A stretch of DNA of 63,048 nucleotides, taken from the NCBI RefSeq assembly GCF_009766105.1, contig NZ_LMUH01000001.1, positions 1 to 63,048 of the forward strand, read 5' to 3'. Under the pieces are notes generated by a model. The model searched no databases. It had not been told where the DNA came from and worked only from the letters and a program-made list of their open reading frames with translations. Positions 15,914 to 24,489 of this stretch are shown here, piece by piece. Made by a program: the position numbers and the translations under genes. Position 1 is the stretch's first letter, and each line of letters starts with the position of its first letter. The stretch is from Granulicella sp. S156 (GTDB lineage Bacteria; Acidobacteriota; Terriglobia; Terriglobales; Acidobacteriaceae).

Positions 15914-17896
15914 ATGGCTTTCTTTGTAGAACTTGCGACCTTGGCGGAGAAGCTTGCTCAGGAGAGCAGTCGCCTGAAGAAGCGTGCGGCGATTGCCGAG
16001 GCGATTGCGTCTTTGCATACGGCTGCTCCGGAAAGTGACGATGCTGGCCGGTTCGCGCTGTATCTGGCGGGACAGCCGTTTGCGGAAAACGATGCGCACA
16101 AGCTGAATGCGGGTGGTGCGTTGCTTAGCCGCGCGGTGCTGACGATTTCGGGAGCTAGTCAGGCTGGGCTCACGACGGCCTATCGGCTGCATGGAGATCT
16201 GGGCGCTGCCGCGCATGATTTGTTTGTGGCTCGTCCTGGTAAAGCACAGCCAGTAGCTGGGCTGACACTCGACGATGTGACAGAGGTCTTTGCCGCGATG
16301 GCTGTGGCGCGTACGACGGCTTCGCGGTCGTCGCTGGTGGAAGGGTTGCTGTCGCGCGCTACGGCGCTCGAGGCCAAGTATCTGTTGAAGCTGATGCTCG
16401 GCGATATGAGGATCGGCGTGAAGCAATCGTTGATAGAGGAGGCGATCGCTGTGGCGTCCGGTACGGATGTCGCCGCGGTGCGCCACGCCGTCATGCTGGA
16501 GGCGGACCTTGTGCATGCCGTGGGGCGAGCCTTTGCTGGAACGCTGGCGGAGGCACGCATGAGCTTGTTTCATCCGCTGGGGTTCATGCTGGCGTCGCCG
16601 GTGGAGACCGCGGAGGCTGCGGTGGAGCGGTTTACAGAAGCCCCTGTGAAGGAGAAGCCCACAAAGGTTGTGAAGCCGAAGAAAGCCCGCAGGAAGGGTA
16701 CTGGCGAGGACTTCGTCGATCTTGGACTTGTGCAGGAGGTGGTCGCAAAGGAAGCTGCGGAAGAAGGGCTCGCGGAAGATGCGGAGATCGAAGCCTCGAG
16801 TGTTGTCGAGAAGAAAATGGAGTCGTCTCCGCTTGCCTTCCTGGAAGACAAGTACGACGGTATGCGGGCGCAGGTGCATTGCGGCGATCCATCGCAGCCG
16901 GGGCGCGTTGCGATCTATTCGCGAAACCGTGAGGACATTACACAGAGTTTTCCGGATCTTGCCGAAGCCTTTGCGGCTGTCGATGAGCCTTTGATTCTGG
17001 ATGGAGAGATTCTTGGCTGGGACTATGGGAAGATGCAGGCGCTGCCGTTCGCGGTGATGGGACAGAGGATCGGTCGCAAGGTCGTGAGCAATGAGGTGCG
17101 ACTGCAGATCCCGGTTGTCTTCATGGCCTTCGATCTGCTCTTTGCGCAGGATGAGCTTTTATTGCCGCTTCCACTCACCAAGAGACGTGCGCTTCTGGAA
17201 AGGGTTGTGGAGAGGTGGAGAGAGCGTGTGGTTTCGCCACTTACAACGGACTCCGCACGCAAGACGGCACAGGGCAGCCTGTTTGTGGAGACGACTCCGA
17301 AGGCTGAGCAAAAGGCACGATTCATACTTTCTCCCTCTCAGCCTGTGACGGATGCTGCTGCTATCGATCAAGCGTATTGCGATGCTCGCGCACGCGCGAA
17401 TGAAGGGGTAATGTTGAAGCGCGCCGACTCAGCGTATCTGCCGGGGCGGCGTGGGCTGGCATGGGTGAAGCTGAAGCGCGAGCTGGCGACGTTGGATGTG
17501 GTCATTACGGGCGCTGAATTTGGGCACGGGAAGCGTGCAGGTCTGCTCTCCGATTACACCTTTGCGGTGCGAGGTAAGGCTGGCCAACTGCTGAACGTTG
17601 GCAAGGCGTACTCCGGTTTAACCGATGCGGAGATCCTGGAGATGACGGAGTGGCTCAAGGCCCATACGCTTGAAGACCAGGGATACTTTCGAACCGTCGA
17701 GCCGCAGATTGTGCTGGAGGTTGCGTTCAACAACATCATGCGGTCAACGCGTCATGCGTCCGGCTTTGCGCTGCGGTTTCCACGTATCCTGCATATCCGT
17801 CGCGACAAGCCGGTAAGCGAGATCGATACGCTGGAGCAGGTGGAAGCGGTGTATCAGACGCAGCCTGATCGGCCGGATGAAGAGTCTGCAGAATAG
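15914..17896 (+). CDS. ATP-dependent DNA ligase
   Basis: A 660-residue ligase of the bacterial ATP-dependent class with an N-terminal DNA-binding domain (about 1-230), a nucleotidyltransferase domain and an OB domain. The adenylation motif is EDKYDGMRAQ with the catalytic Lys near residue 313. Other motifs are ILDGEILGW, EGVMLKRADSAYLPGRRG and WVKLKREL. Such enzymes act in repair alongside the NAD-dependent LigA. The region at about 240-300 is a low-complexity Lys/Glu insertion (KEKPTKVVKPKKARRKG). I chose ATG 15914; a TTG at 15875 is open but lacks support. Confidence 0.9.
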   Translation: MAFFVELATLAEKLAQESSRLKKRAAIAEAIASLHTAAPESDDAGRFALYLAGQPFAENDAHKLNAGGALLSRAVLTISGASQAGLTTAYRLHGDLGAAAHDLFVARPGKAQPVAGLTLDDVTEVFAAMAVARTTASRSSLVEGLLSRATALEAKYLLKLMLGDMRIGVKQSLIEEAIAVASGTDVAAVRHAVMLEADLVHAVGRAFAGTLAEARMSLFHPLGFMLASPVETAEAAVERFTEAPVKEKPTKVVKPKKARRKGTGEDFVDLGLVQEVVAKEAAEEGLAEDAEIEASSVVEKKMESSPLAFLEDKYDGMRAQVHCGDPSQPGRVAIYSRNREDITQSFPDLAEAFAAVDEPLILDGEILGWDYGKMQALPFAVMGQRIGRKVVSNEVRLQIPVVFMAFDLLFAQDELLLPLPLTKRRALLERVVERWRERVVSPLTTDSARKTAQGSLFVETTPKAEQKARFILSPSQPVTDAAAIDQAYCDARARANEGVMLKRADSAYLPGRRGLAWVKLKRELATLDVVITGAEFGHGKRAGLLSDYTFAVRGKAGQLLNVGKAYSGLTDAEILEMTEWLKAHTLEDQGYFRTVEPQIVLEVAFNNIMRSTRHASGFALRFPRILHIRRDKPVSEIDTLEQVEAVYQTQPDRPDEESAE

Positions 17897-17952
17897 CGGC
17901 CGGAGGACTAAAGAATTAACATAGGCCAAGATTTGGAATGCGAGGATTGAGC

Positions 17953-18288
17953 ATGAAGGAACACCTTCCCGAAGTCATCACGCTGAAGGCAGAGTCTTCG
18001 ACACATCTTGGATACGACAATCATCCGATTACCGCTATCAATGATCATGTCGTTCGGATTGCCACGATGACTGAACCCTATCACTGGCACTTTCATCCAA
18101 ACTCTGACGAGACATTTCTGGTGATTGAAGGGCGGCTTTTGATCGAGTTTGAGAGCGGATCGCGCGAACTTGATCCTGGCCAGATGCTTACGATTCCTCG
18201 CGGAGTCCGCCATCGGACACGCCCGGTTGGTGCGCGATCCGTGAACATTACCTTCGAATTGGCACAGTCTGAAACCGTTGCCGCCTGA
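17953..18288 (+). CDS. Cupin-domain protein
   Basis: A 111-residue single-domain cupin. The two motifs are visible: HWHFHPNSDETFLVIEG (motif 1, metal-binding His/His/Glu) and PGQMLTIPRGVRHRTRPV (motif 2 with His). It probably binds a metal and a small molecule; the function is unknown. ATG 17953 has GAGG at good distance; ATG 17938 is possible. It follows the DNA ligase by about 55 bases and may be co-transcribed with it. Confidence 0.85.
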   Translation: MKEHLPEVITLKAESSTHLGYDNHPITAINDHVVRIATMTEPYHWHFHPNSDETFLVIEGRLLIEFESGSRELDPGQMLTIPRGVRHRTRPVGARSVNITFELAQSETVAA

Positions 18289-18385
18289 CGGATCGGAATG
18301 ACGCAAATGGATAGAAAGCTAGATTGTTGTTTGAAACGACGTAAGATTTATGCCAATGAAATATTCACTTGAATAGGCTGAAATT

Positions 18386-19330
18386 ATGTCATCTATGGAT
18401 CGTCGCCACTTTCTTTCGCTTCTCGGGGCTGCTGGAACAGCAGCTACACTTGGCAACGCGTCGTTCGCTCATGCCGAGTTGGTGCCTGCTCCCGCGCCGC
18501 AGGACTTCGACTTCATCTTTATGACGGACACGCATCTGCAGCCCGAACTGGATGCCGCTAAGGGCTGTGACATGGCCTTCAAGAAGATGCGGACGCTCAA
18601 GGCTGACTTCGCGATCCAGGGCGGCGACCATATCTTCGACGGACTGGCTGTGCCCAAAGATCGTTCGATCAGTCTCTTCGATCTCTATGACAAAACCCAG
18701 CAGGACCTGAGCCTGAAGGTCTATCACACCATCGGCAACCACGATTGCCTTGGCATCTATGCTCAGAGCGGTGTGGAGCCGACTGATCCGCTCTACGGCA
18801 AGAAGTACTACGAGGAGCACATCAGCAAGCTGTACTACAGCTTCGACCACAAGGGCACGCACTTCATCGTGCTGGACTCCATCGGCATTACGGCAGACCG
18901 CGCTTACGAAGGGCGCATCGATGCGGCGCAGTTCCAGTGGCTCGCCGACGATCTGAAGGTGCAGCCTGCGGGTACGCCGATCGTCGTCAGCGTTCATATT
19001 CCTCTGGTGAGTGCGGTTGCGTGCTACAACCCGCCACCCGCGAATCCGCCCGCGCATAATGGCAGCACGGTTACGAACTCCTCTGAGGTCATCAAGCTCT
19101 TCGAGGGCCACAACGTGCTTGGCGTTCTGCAGGGCCATTGGCATATCAATGAGCGCGTCGAGTGGCATGGCGTGCCGTACATCACCAGCGGCGCAGTGAG
19201 TGGCAACTGGTGGAAGGGAACTCACATGGGGGCGCCGGAGGGCTTTACCGTAGTGTCACTGCGTGGAGGCAAGCTCACCACGCGGTATGAGACTTATGGG
19301 TTCAAGAGCGTCGATCCGCATAATACGTAG
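18386..19330 (+). CDS. Calcineurin-like metallophosphoesterase, exported
   Basis: A 314-residue phosphoesterase. It starts with a Tat-like signal (DRRHFLSLLGAAGTAATLGN ending at FAHA). The five metal-binding blocks are present in order: MTDTHLQ, GGDHIFD, GNHD, VSVHIPL and GHWH. It should hydrolyse phosphate esters in the periplasm with two metal ions; the substrate is unknown. The start is ATG 18386 or ATG 18395. It is likely monocistronic. Confidence 0.9.
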   Translation: MSSMDRRHFLSLLGAAGTAATLGNASFAHAELVPAPAPQDFDFIFMTDTHLQPELDAAKGCDMAFKKMRTLKADFAIQGGDHIFDGLAVPKDRSISLFDLYDKTQQDLSLKVYHTIGNHDCLGIYAQSGVEPTDPLYGKKYYEEHISKLYYSFDHKGTHFIVLDSIGITADRAYEGRIDAAQFQWLADDLKVQPAGTPIVVSVHIPLVSAVACYNPPPANPPAHNGSTVTNSSEVIKLFEGHNVLGVLQGHWHINERVEWHGVPYITSGAVSGNWWKGTHMGAPEGFTVVSLRGGKLTTRYETYGFKSVDPHNT

Positions 19331-19438
19331 GATGTGTGTAACAGAGCGGATAGGGGCATTGGAATGCATCAGGCCTGTGAACTATTTGATGCTAGAGCCT
19401 CACGAATAGTGTGATGTCGGAATGAACCACCCAAGAAC

Positions 19439-19586
19439 TGTCATCTCGACCGTAGCATGATGGTTTTATCATCATGCGGAGTGGAGAGACCTGCAGGCTG
19501 CCTGCGCAGGCGATAGTGTTCGTACAGGCGACCTGCAGGTCTCTCCGCTACGGCGGCAAAAAGCGCCGCCTCCGGTCGAGATGACA
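19439..19586. repeat. Long palindromic (REP-like) element
   Basis: The outer arms are TGTCATCTCGACC (19439-19451) and GGTCGAGATGACA (19574-19586). Inner arms around GGAGAGACCTGCAG (about 19482-19495) pair with CTGCAGGTCTCTCC (about 19536-19549). The element fills most of the gap between the phosphoesterase and VapB-like genes. Its right arm end occurs alone at 15784-15800. Confidence 0.8.
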
Positions 19587-19671
19587 GGGGATGAGTGGGA
19601 TCGAAAAGAACCACCTCACACCATTCGTGCTCTGCTTTAATAGGGCAGAGCCAAAGAAATTAAGGGATTTC

Positions 19672-19866
19672 ATGCGAATTACAGTTTCACTGGACGATGC
19701 TTTGCTTGCGAAAGCAAGCGCATTGACCGGACTTCATGAAAAGTCCTCATTGATTCATGAGGGGCTAAAGGCAATCATCGAGCGGGAGAGTGCGCGGCGA
19801 CTCGTGATGTTTGGCGGCAACGAGCCGAATTTGATTTCCGTTCCCCGACGACGTGCGACGAAATGA
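19672..19866 (+). CDS. VapB-type antitoxin, no partner toxin
   Basis: A 64-residue protein that begins MRITVSLDDALLAKASALTG, the ribbon-helix-helix DNA-binding motif of VapB/DUF2191 antitoxins, followed by KSSLIHEGLKAIIERESARR. The C-terminal toxin-binding tail is short. AAGGGATTTC precedes the ATG, so the longer frame from 19591 is not used. The gene normally next to it, vapC, is missing: the next gene is a convergent DNA methyltransferase. It is either a solitary regulator or the remains of a toxin-antitoxin pair. Confidence 0.8.
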   Translation: MRITVSLDDALLAKASALTGLHEKSSLIHEGLKAIIERESARRLVMFGGNEPNLISVPRRRATK

Positions 19867-19885
19867 TTTTTGACCGATAACCTAG

Positions 19886-20734
19886 TCAGTTGCGTTCATT
19901 ACCCCTAGACCCCTTCAATCTTGTCTTCATCAAAGTACAGGCATCAGGGTTCTGGTCGATAAGAATGTAGTTGCGGTCGTTGCGTGCGGCGGCTTCGCCA
20001 GTCGTTCCGCTGCCCGCGAAGAAGTCCAGCACTGTGTCTCCGGGATTAGAGTGGACGCGGACGATGCGCTCCAGAATGCCTAGCGGCTTCTGGGTGGGAT
20101 AGCCGGTCTTCTCCTTGCCGGTGGGGGAGACGATAGTGTGCCACCAGACGTCGGTTGGCGTTTTGCCGCGCGCTGCTTTCTCTGCGCCGACTAATCCTGG
20201 CGCCATGTAGGGAATACGATCGCTGGCCTCGAGATTGAAGGTGTAGTGCTTGGGGTCTTTGGTGTACCAGAGGATGTTGTCGTGTTTGGCGGGCCAGCGT
20301 TTGGTGGAGCGCGCGCCGTAGTCGTAGGCCCAGATGATCTCGTTCTGGAAGCAGGCGCGGCCCGCAACGCCATGAGCGGAAAAGACCTCGTCCAGCATGA
20401 CTTTGCAGTAGTGAACTTCGCGCGGGTCGATGTGCAGGAAGAGAGAACCCGTAGGCGACAGGACGCGGTGCGCTTCGATCATGCGCGGGCGCAGGAAGCC
20501 GATGTAGTCGTCGAAGCGGTCGGTGTAGATGGGGGTAGCCGCGAGTTTTTCGGTGCGATAGCGATTGCCGCCAAAGCCGGTACGGTCGCCGGTATCGTCG
20601 CGGACGGTCTTCATGCGGGTGCGCTGCTGGGTCGTCCCGGTATTGAAGGGCGGATCGACGTAGATCAGCTGCACACTGGCGTCCGGAAGGGAACGCAGTG
20701 CTGCTAGGTTTTCGCTGTGGAGGATGCGATTCAA
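19886..20734 (-). CDS. DNA methyltransferase, beta class
   Basis: A 282-residue site-specific DNA methyltransferase acting on an exocyclic amino group (N6-adenine or N4-cytosine). The catalytic motif DPPFNTG is near residue 27 and the SAM-binding FFAGSGTTGEAA near residue 250, the beta-class order. WYTKDPKHYTF, IPYMAPG and YPTQKPLGILERIV are also typical. No restriction endonuclease is adjacent, so this is a solitary methyltransferase, perhaps regulatory or a remnant. It starts with TTG 20734, with AGAGG upstream. Confidence 0.9.
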   Translation of the reverse strand: MNRILHSENLAALRSLPDASVQLIYVDPPFNTGTTQQRTRMKTVRDDTGDRTGFGGNRYRTEKLAATPIYTDRFDDYIGFLRPRMIEAHRVLSPTGSLFLHIDPREVHYCKVMLDEVFSAHGVAGRACFQNEIIWAYDYGARSTKRWPAKHDNILWYTKDPKHYTFNLEASDRIPYMAPGLVGAEKAARGKTPTDVWWHTIVSPTGKEKTGYPTQKPLGILERIVRVHSNPGDTVLDFFAGSGTTGEAAARNDRNYILIDQNPDACTLMKTRLKGSRGNERN

Positions 20735-20781
20735 TGGGGCCTCTGAGTGAGTCTATTATCTATTCGCCAGCATATGTTTTT

Positions 20782-20868
20782 CGTCGTCATCCTGAAGCGA
20801 AGCTGAAGGACCCCCGCATTGGCGGCACCAATGCGGGGGTCCTTCGCCTACGGCTCAGGATGACGACG
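20782..20868. repeat. Palindromic repeat between the methyltransferase and dehydrogenase genes
   Basis: The arms run CGTCGTCATCCTGA (20782-20795) to TCAGGATGACGACG (20855-20868). The inner arms GGACCCCCGCATTGG and CCAATGCGGGGGTCC are perfect around a 5-base loop. This is a GC-rich dispersed palindrome of the kind common at gene ends in these genomes. Confidence 0.8.
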
Positions 20869-20936
20869 AGAGACAACAGCAACGGCATGTGCAGTGCTCA
20901 TCCTGCTACACTCTCATCTTTGTGGGGAACGAGTGT

Positions 20937-21803
20937 ATGGATACAACACAACATCGCCTGGGAGTCGTTGGGGCTGGCACGATGGGCAACGGCATCGCGC
21001 ATGTCTTTGCGCGGTCTGGCTTTGAGGTTTCGCTCTATGAGGTAAACCAGCAGGCGCTCGATCGTGGCCTGGCGATGGTTCGCACCAATCTCGACCGCGA
21101 GGCCGCCAAGGGCAAGATCGATCCGGCGGAAGTGCCTGCGATCTATGCGCGGCTACGGCCAACCCTTATCCTCAACGATCTGCGCGACTGCACGCTTGTG
21201 GTGGAGGCTGCGACCGAGCGTCTTGTGATCAAGCAGCAGATCTTTCATGAACTCGATGCCTTGCTCGCCCCCCAAGCTATTCTTGCGACAAATACTTCGT
21301 CTATCTCCATTACCAAGCTGGCTGGAGGCACGACGCGACCTGATCGCGTGATCGGTATGCACTTCTTCAATCCAGTGCCGGTGATGTCGCTTGTCGAGGT
21401 GATTCGCGGCCTGCAGACCTCCGATGCGACGTACGAGACGGTGCGATTATTGTCGCTGGCGGCAGGGAAGTCGCCGGTTGAGGTGAACGATGCAGCCGGG
21501 TTCGTCTCCAACCGCGTACTGATGCCGTTGATCAATGAGGCGATCTTTGCGGTCATGGAAGGCGTGGCGACGGCCGAGGCAGTCGACGAGATCTTCCGGC
21601 TGGGTATGGCGCATCCGATGGGCCCGCTTACTCTGGCCGACTTCATCGGGCTCGACGTCTGCCTGGATATTATGCGGGTCCTGGAGGAGGGGTTGGGCGA
21701 TCCCAAGTATCGCCCCTGTCCGCTGCTCATCCGCATGGTCGATGCCGGGTGGCTCGGCCGCAAATCGGGGCGGGGGTTCTATACCTATCCCGCGAAAGTT
21801 TGA
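20937..21803 (+). CDS. 3-hydroxybutyryl/3-hydroxyacyl-CoA dehydrogenase
   Basis: A 288-residue NAD-dependent dehydrogenase of normal length. The Rossmann motif is GVVGAGTMGNGIAHVFA. The catalytic region reads GMHFFNPVPVMSLVEVIRG (His-Glu pair). The C-terminal domain has FVSNRVLMPLINEAI and GMAHPMGPLTLADFIGLD. It interconverts 3-hydroxyacyl-CoA and acetoacyl-CoA. ATG 20937 follows GGGGAACGAG. The MaoC-type hydratase gene follows after 63 bases, consistent with shared acyl-CoA metabolism. Confidence 0.92.
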   Translation: MDTTQHRLGVVGAGTMGNGIAHVFARSGFEVSLYEVNQQALDRGLAMVRTNLDREAAKGKIDPAEVPAIYARLRPTLILNDLRDCTLVVEAATERLVIKQQIFHELDALLAPQAILATNTSSISITKLAGGTTRPDRVIGMHFFNPVPVMSLVEVIRGLQTSDATYETVRLLSLAAGKSPVEVNDAAGFVSNRVLMPLINEAIFAVMEGVATAEAVDEIFRLGMAHPMGPLTLADFIGLDVCLDIMRVLEEGLGDPKYRPCPLLIRMVDAGWLGRKSGRGFYTYPAKV

Positions 21804-21866
21804 TCGAACGAACCTGAACTACACTTAATTACATCTCATGAGCAGACGGTTGCAGGGAGAAGCGCT

Positions 21867-22322
21867 TTGCCGAACGAATTGTATTTTGAAGATTTGCATC
21901 CAGGGCTGAAGTTCAACTCCAGCCGCAGCTATAAGGTCACCGCGGAAGAGATCAAAGAGTTCGCCGAACGCTACGATCCGCAGCCGTTTCATCTCGATGA
22001 AGCGGCGGGCGAGAGTTCGTTTTTCAAAGGGCTGGCGGCGTCGGGTTGGTTGACGGCGGCCATCGTAATGCGGCTGCGCGTGGAGTCCATTCATATTGCG
22101 GGCGGAATGATCGGCGCGGGTGTCGAGGAGATTCGCTGGACGCAGCCGGTGCGTCCCGGAGACTCGTTGCGCACGGAGGCGGAGATCCTCAGCGTGCGGC
22201 ACTCAGCCTCGCGGCCCGCGTTCGGTGTGGTGCGCTCGCGGACGGTGGTCTTCAATCAACGCGACGAGGTCATTATGCGTTCGGTGGTGAACTTTCTGGC
22301 GCCGCTGCGGACTAAGCCGTAA
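21867..22322 (+). CDS. MaoC-family dehydratase
   Basis: A 151-residue single hot-dog-fold protein with the R-hydratase motif YDPQPFHLDEAAGESSFFKG (Asp and His of hydratase 2). ASGWLTAAIVMRL and EIRWTQPVRPGDSL follow the family pattern. It likely hydrates (R)-specific enoyl-CoA or a related substrate. The start is TTG with GGGAGAAG upstream. It is downstream of the 3-hydroxyacyl-CoA dehydrogenase and followed by GNAT, probably in one transcript. Confidence 0.9.
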   Translation: MPNELYFEDLHPGLKFNSSRSYKVTAEEIKEFAERYDPQPFHLDEAAGESSFFKGLAASGWLTAAIVMRLRVESIHIAGGMIGAGVEEIRWTQPVRPGDSLRTEAEILSVRHSASRPAFGVVRSRTVVFNQRDEVIMRSVVNFLAPLRTKP

Positions 22323-22376
22323 CTACGGCCAGTGCCTCCGTTTGAAGGCGCCTTTGCCGGTGAAGGAAGATCAAGG

Positions 22377-22838
22377 ATGATTCGTGATGTCTCCGTCCGC
22401 GCTGTAAGCCGGCAGGATTACGATCAATGGTTGCCGTTGTGGGAGGGCTATAACGCTTTCTACGGACGGTCGGGCGAAACCGCGCTTTCGCCTGACGTTA
22501 CTCTCATGACCTGGGCCCGTTTCTTCGATGCCTATGAGCCGGTGCATGGCCTGGTCGCCGAGCGCGAGGGCCAATTGCTTGGCCTGGCGCATTACCTCTT
22601 TCATCGCAACACCATATCGATTGCGCCAACCTGCTACATGCAGGACCTGTTTACCAGTGAGGCGGCACGGGGAAAAGGCGTCGGCAGAGCCTTGATCAGC
22701 GAAGTCTATGAGCAAGCGAGGCTTGCGGGTGCGCCTCGTGTTTACTGGCATACCCAGGAGACGAATCGGACCGCTATGCAACTCTACGACAAGATGGCGG
22801 AACACTCCGGTTTTGTCGTCTATCGCAAGATGCTCTGA
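22377..22838 (+). CDS. GNAT-family N-acetyltransferase
   Basis: A 153-residue acetyltransferase. It has CYMQDLFTSEAARGKGVGRA, the acetyl-CoA pyrophosphate-binding motif A, and YWHTQETNRTAMQLYDKMAE, typical of motif B. The substrate is unknown. ATG 22377 follows AAGGA-like sequence; the frame opens earlier at 22332. It closely follows the MaoC gene. Confidence 0.88.
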   Translation: MIRDVSVRAVSRQDYDQWLPLWEGYNAFYGRSGETALSPDVTLMTWARFFDAYEPVHGLVAEREGQLLGLAHYLFHRNTISIAPTCYMQDLFTSEAARGKGVGRALISEVYEQARLAGAPRVYWHTQETNRTAMQLYDKMAEHSGFVVYRKML

Positions 22839-22900
22839 CATGCGCCACGTAGCCAGTTTGGTTCCCGATTTGCACTGAAAGCGGGCGTATTCTGTACGTT

Positions 22901-23860
22901 GTGCGGATGACGGTGTTAGCTTCGGGCTCGAAAGGCAACTCTACTGTGGTTGCCTCAGGTTCGACGCGCATCCTGGTGGATGCGGGGCTGTCGTGCCGCG
23001 AGATACTGCGCCGCATGGCTCTTGCCGGAGAAGATGCCGCAGAGCTGAATGCCATCCTGATTACCCATGAACACGTCGACCATATAGCGGGTCTTGCCGT
23101 GCTGGCTCGGAAGCTGCGTATTCCGGTCTTCTTTACGGAGCAGACGCATCGCGCGTGGGTGCGGATGCTTACGCCTCGAAAGACCATGTCCTATGCCAAA
23201 TGGATGGACAAGATGCAGCAGGAGAAAGAGGCTCGCGCTGCTCTCGTGGCTGCTCAGGTTGAAACCGACACTTTGGTGGAAGAAAAGCTACCGGTGGATG
23301 AGCTGTCTCCAGCAGAAGAGGTGCGTCCCGCAGCGAAGGCCGATCCGGCGTTCCTTCCGGCTGTGGAATACTTCCGTGCCGGACAGAACTTCTGCATCGG
23401 CGATATTGACGTTAACCCCTTTACGATTCCTCATGATGCAGCCGATCCCTGTGGCTTCGTCTTCCATGCGCGGCAGGAGTCCATCCGCATGGCTATCGCC
23501 ACCGATCTTGGGTACATCCCTCCGAACGTGAAGCTGGCCCTGCGGAATGTCGATGTACTGCTGCTGGAATCGAACCACGATCTTGAGATGCTCAAGGACG
23601 GCCCCTATCCGTGGTCGGTGAAGCAGCGCGTGCTTTCGCGGGTCGGCCATCTTTCGAATCATGCCGCAGCCGAGTTTCTGCTGCGCGACTACGATGGCAG
23701 CGCGCATACCATCGTTCTCGGCCATCTTTCCGAGAGCAATAATCTACCGGAGTTGGCCCGACTGGCTGCCGAACAGGCGATCAGCAACCGGATGACGCTG
23801 CTCGGCAACCGCGTGGTGCTGGCCGCGCAGGATGCGCCACTCGACCCTATCTGCCTTTAG
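22901..23860 (+). CDS. MBL-fold metallohydrolase, YycJ/WalJ-like
   Basis: A 319-residue metallo-beta-lactamase-fold hydrolase. It opens MTVLASGSKGNSTVVASGST as in YycJ and has the metal motif THEHVDHIAG (HxHxDH). The later blocks are IPHDAADPCGF, LLLESNHD and GHLS. YycJ proteins are usually about 260 residues; here a Glu/Ala-rich insertion of about 60 residues (about 95-150, including AAQVETDTLVEEKL) lengthens it. Nuclease-like activity on DNA has been suggested for the family. The start is GTG 22901 or ATG 22907. Confidence 0.88.
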   Translation: MRMTVLASGSKGNSTVVASGSTRILVDAGLSCREILRRMALAGEDAAELNAILITHEHVDHIAGLAVLARKLRIPVFFTEQTHRAWVRMLTPRKTMSYAKWMDKMQQEKEARAALVAAQVETDTLVEEKLPVDELSPAEEVRPAAKADPAFLPAVEYFRAGQNFCIGDIDVNPFTIPHDAADPCGFVFHARQESIRMAIATDLGYIPPNVKLALRNVDVLLLESNHDLEMLKDGPYPWSVKQRVLSRVGHLSNHAAAEFLLRDYDGSAHTIVLGHLSESNNLPELARLAAEQAISNRMTLLGNRVVLAAQDAPLDPICL

Positions 23861-23952
23861 CTTTGGCCGTTGATCTGGACGGATTCCCGGTGCCGAAGAA
23901 AAGGTGCTTCCTGCTATCGGTCGAATTCATCTAAACTGAAAGGACCGCAAGA

Positions 23953-24462
23953 ATGCCGAACGAAACATATCATCGCGCCCATCGCCACGAGGCCTGCAAC
24001 GATCAGGTCATCGGAGCCATTCTTTCCGGCTGGCGCTATGACATCTCGGGCATTCCCAAGGACCTTCGCGGCGACTATGAGGCGCACCTTCGTGGCTGCA
24101 CGTACTGCCGCCGCCGCCAGCGTCTCCACCGGACTGTGGATATCCTGCTTCTGGCGGCAACCACCCTCTCCTTTGTGGCGTTCCTTCTAGCAGCGTTGGT
24201 CATGCATAAGATTGAGGCTTACAGCCACATCAGCGGCAATGTCCACGTGCATTTGCACGGTGAGGGCAGAGCGGTTCTGGCGCGCATTCCCGACAGCATT
24301 GCCATTAGCCTGGAGACCGTTGCCTGCACGGGCGTCTTCGTTTCGCTGCTGCTCTGGGTTCTGGTGGCCATCGCGACGCCGATTCCAGGCATGCTATCCA
24401 CGATGTTCCGTGAGCGTATTTCGCCGGAAGAGCGCGATCGTCTGCGCAAGCAGGCTGCCTGA
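23953..24462 (+). CDS. Membrane protein with Cys-rich N-terminus (169 aa)
   Basis: The N-terminal cytoplasmic part (1-60) contains HLRGCTYCRRRQRLH, a zinc-finger-like HxxxCxxC as in anti-sigma factors. Two strong membrane segments follow at about 63-85 and 118-145. AAAGGA precedes the ATG. A TTG-started rhomboid gene follows after 27 bases, so the two are likely one operon. The family is not certain; an anti-sigma-like zinc-finger membrane protein is my best description. Confidence 0.7.
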   Translation: MPNETYHRAHRHEACNDQVIGAILSGWRYDISGIPKDLRGDYEAHLRGCTYCRRRQRLHRTVDILLLAATTLSFVAFLLAALVMHKIEAYSHISGNVHVHLHGEGRAVLARIPDSIAISLETVACTGVFVSLLLWVLVAIATPIPGMLSTMFRERISPEERDRLRKQAA

Positions 24463-24489
24463 GCCACGCTGCAAGCCCGGCATCCCATT

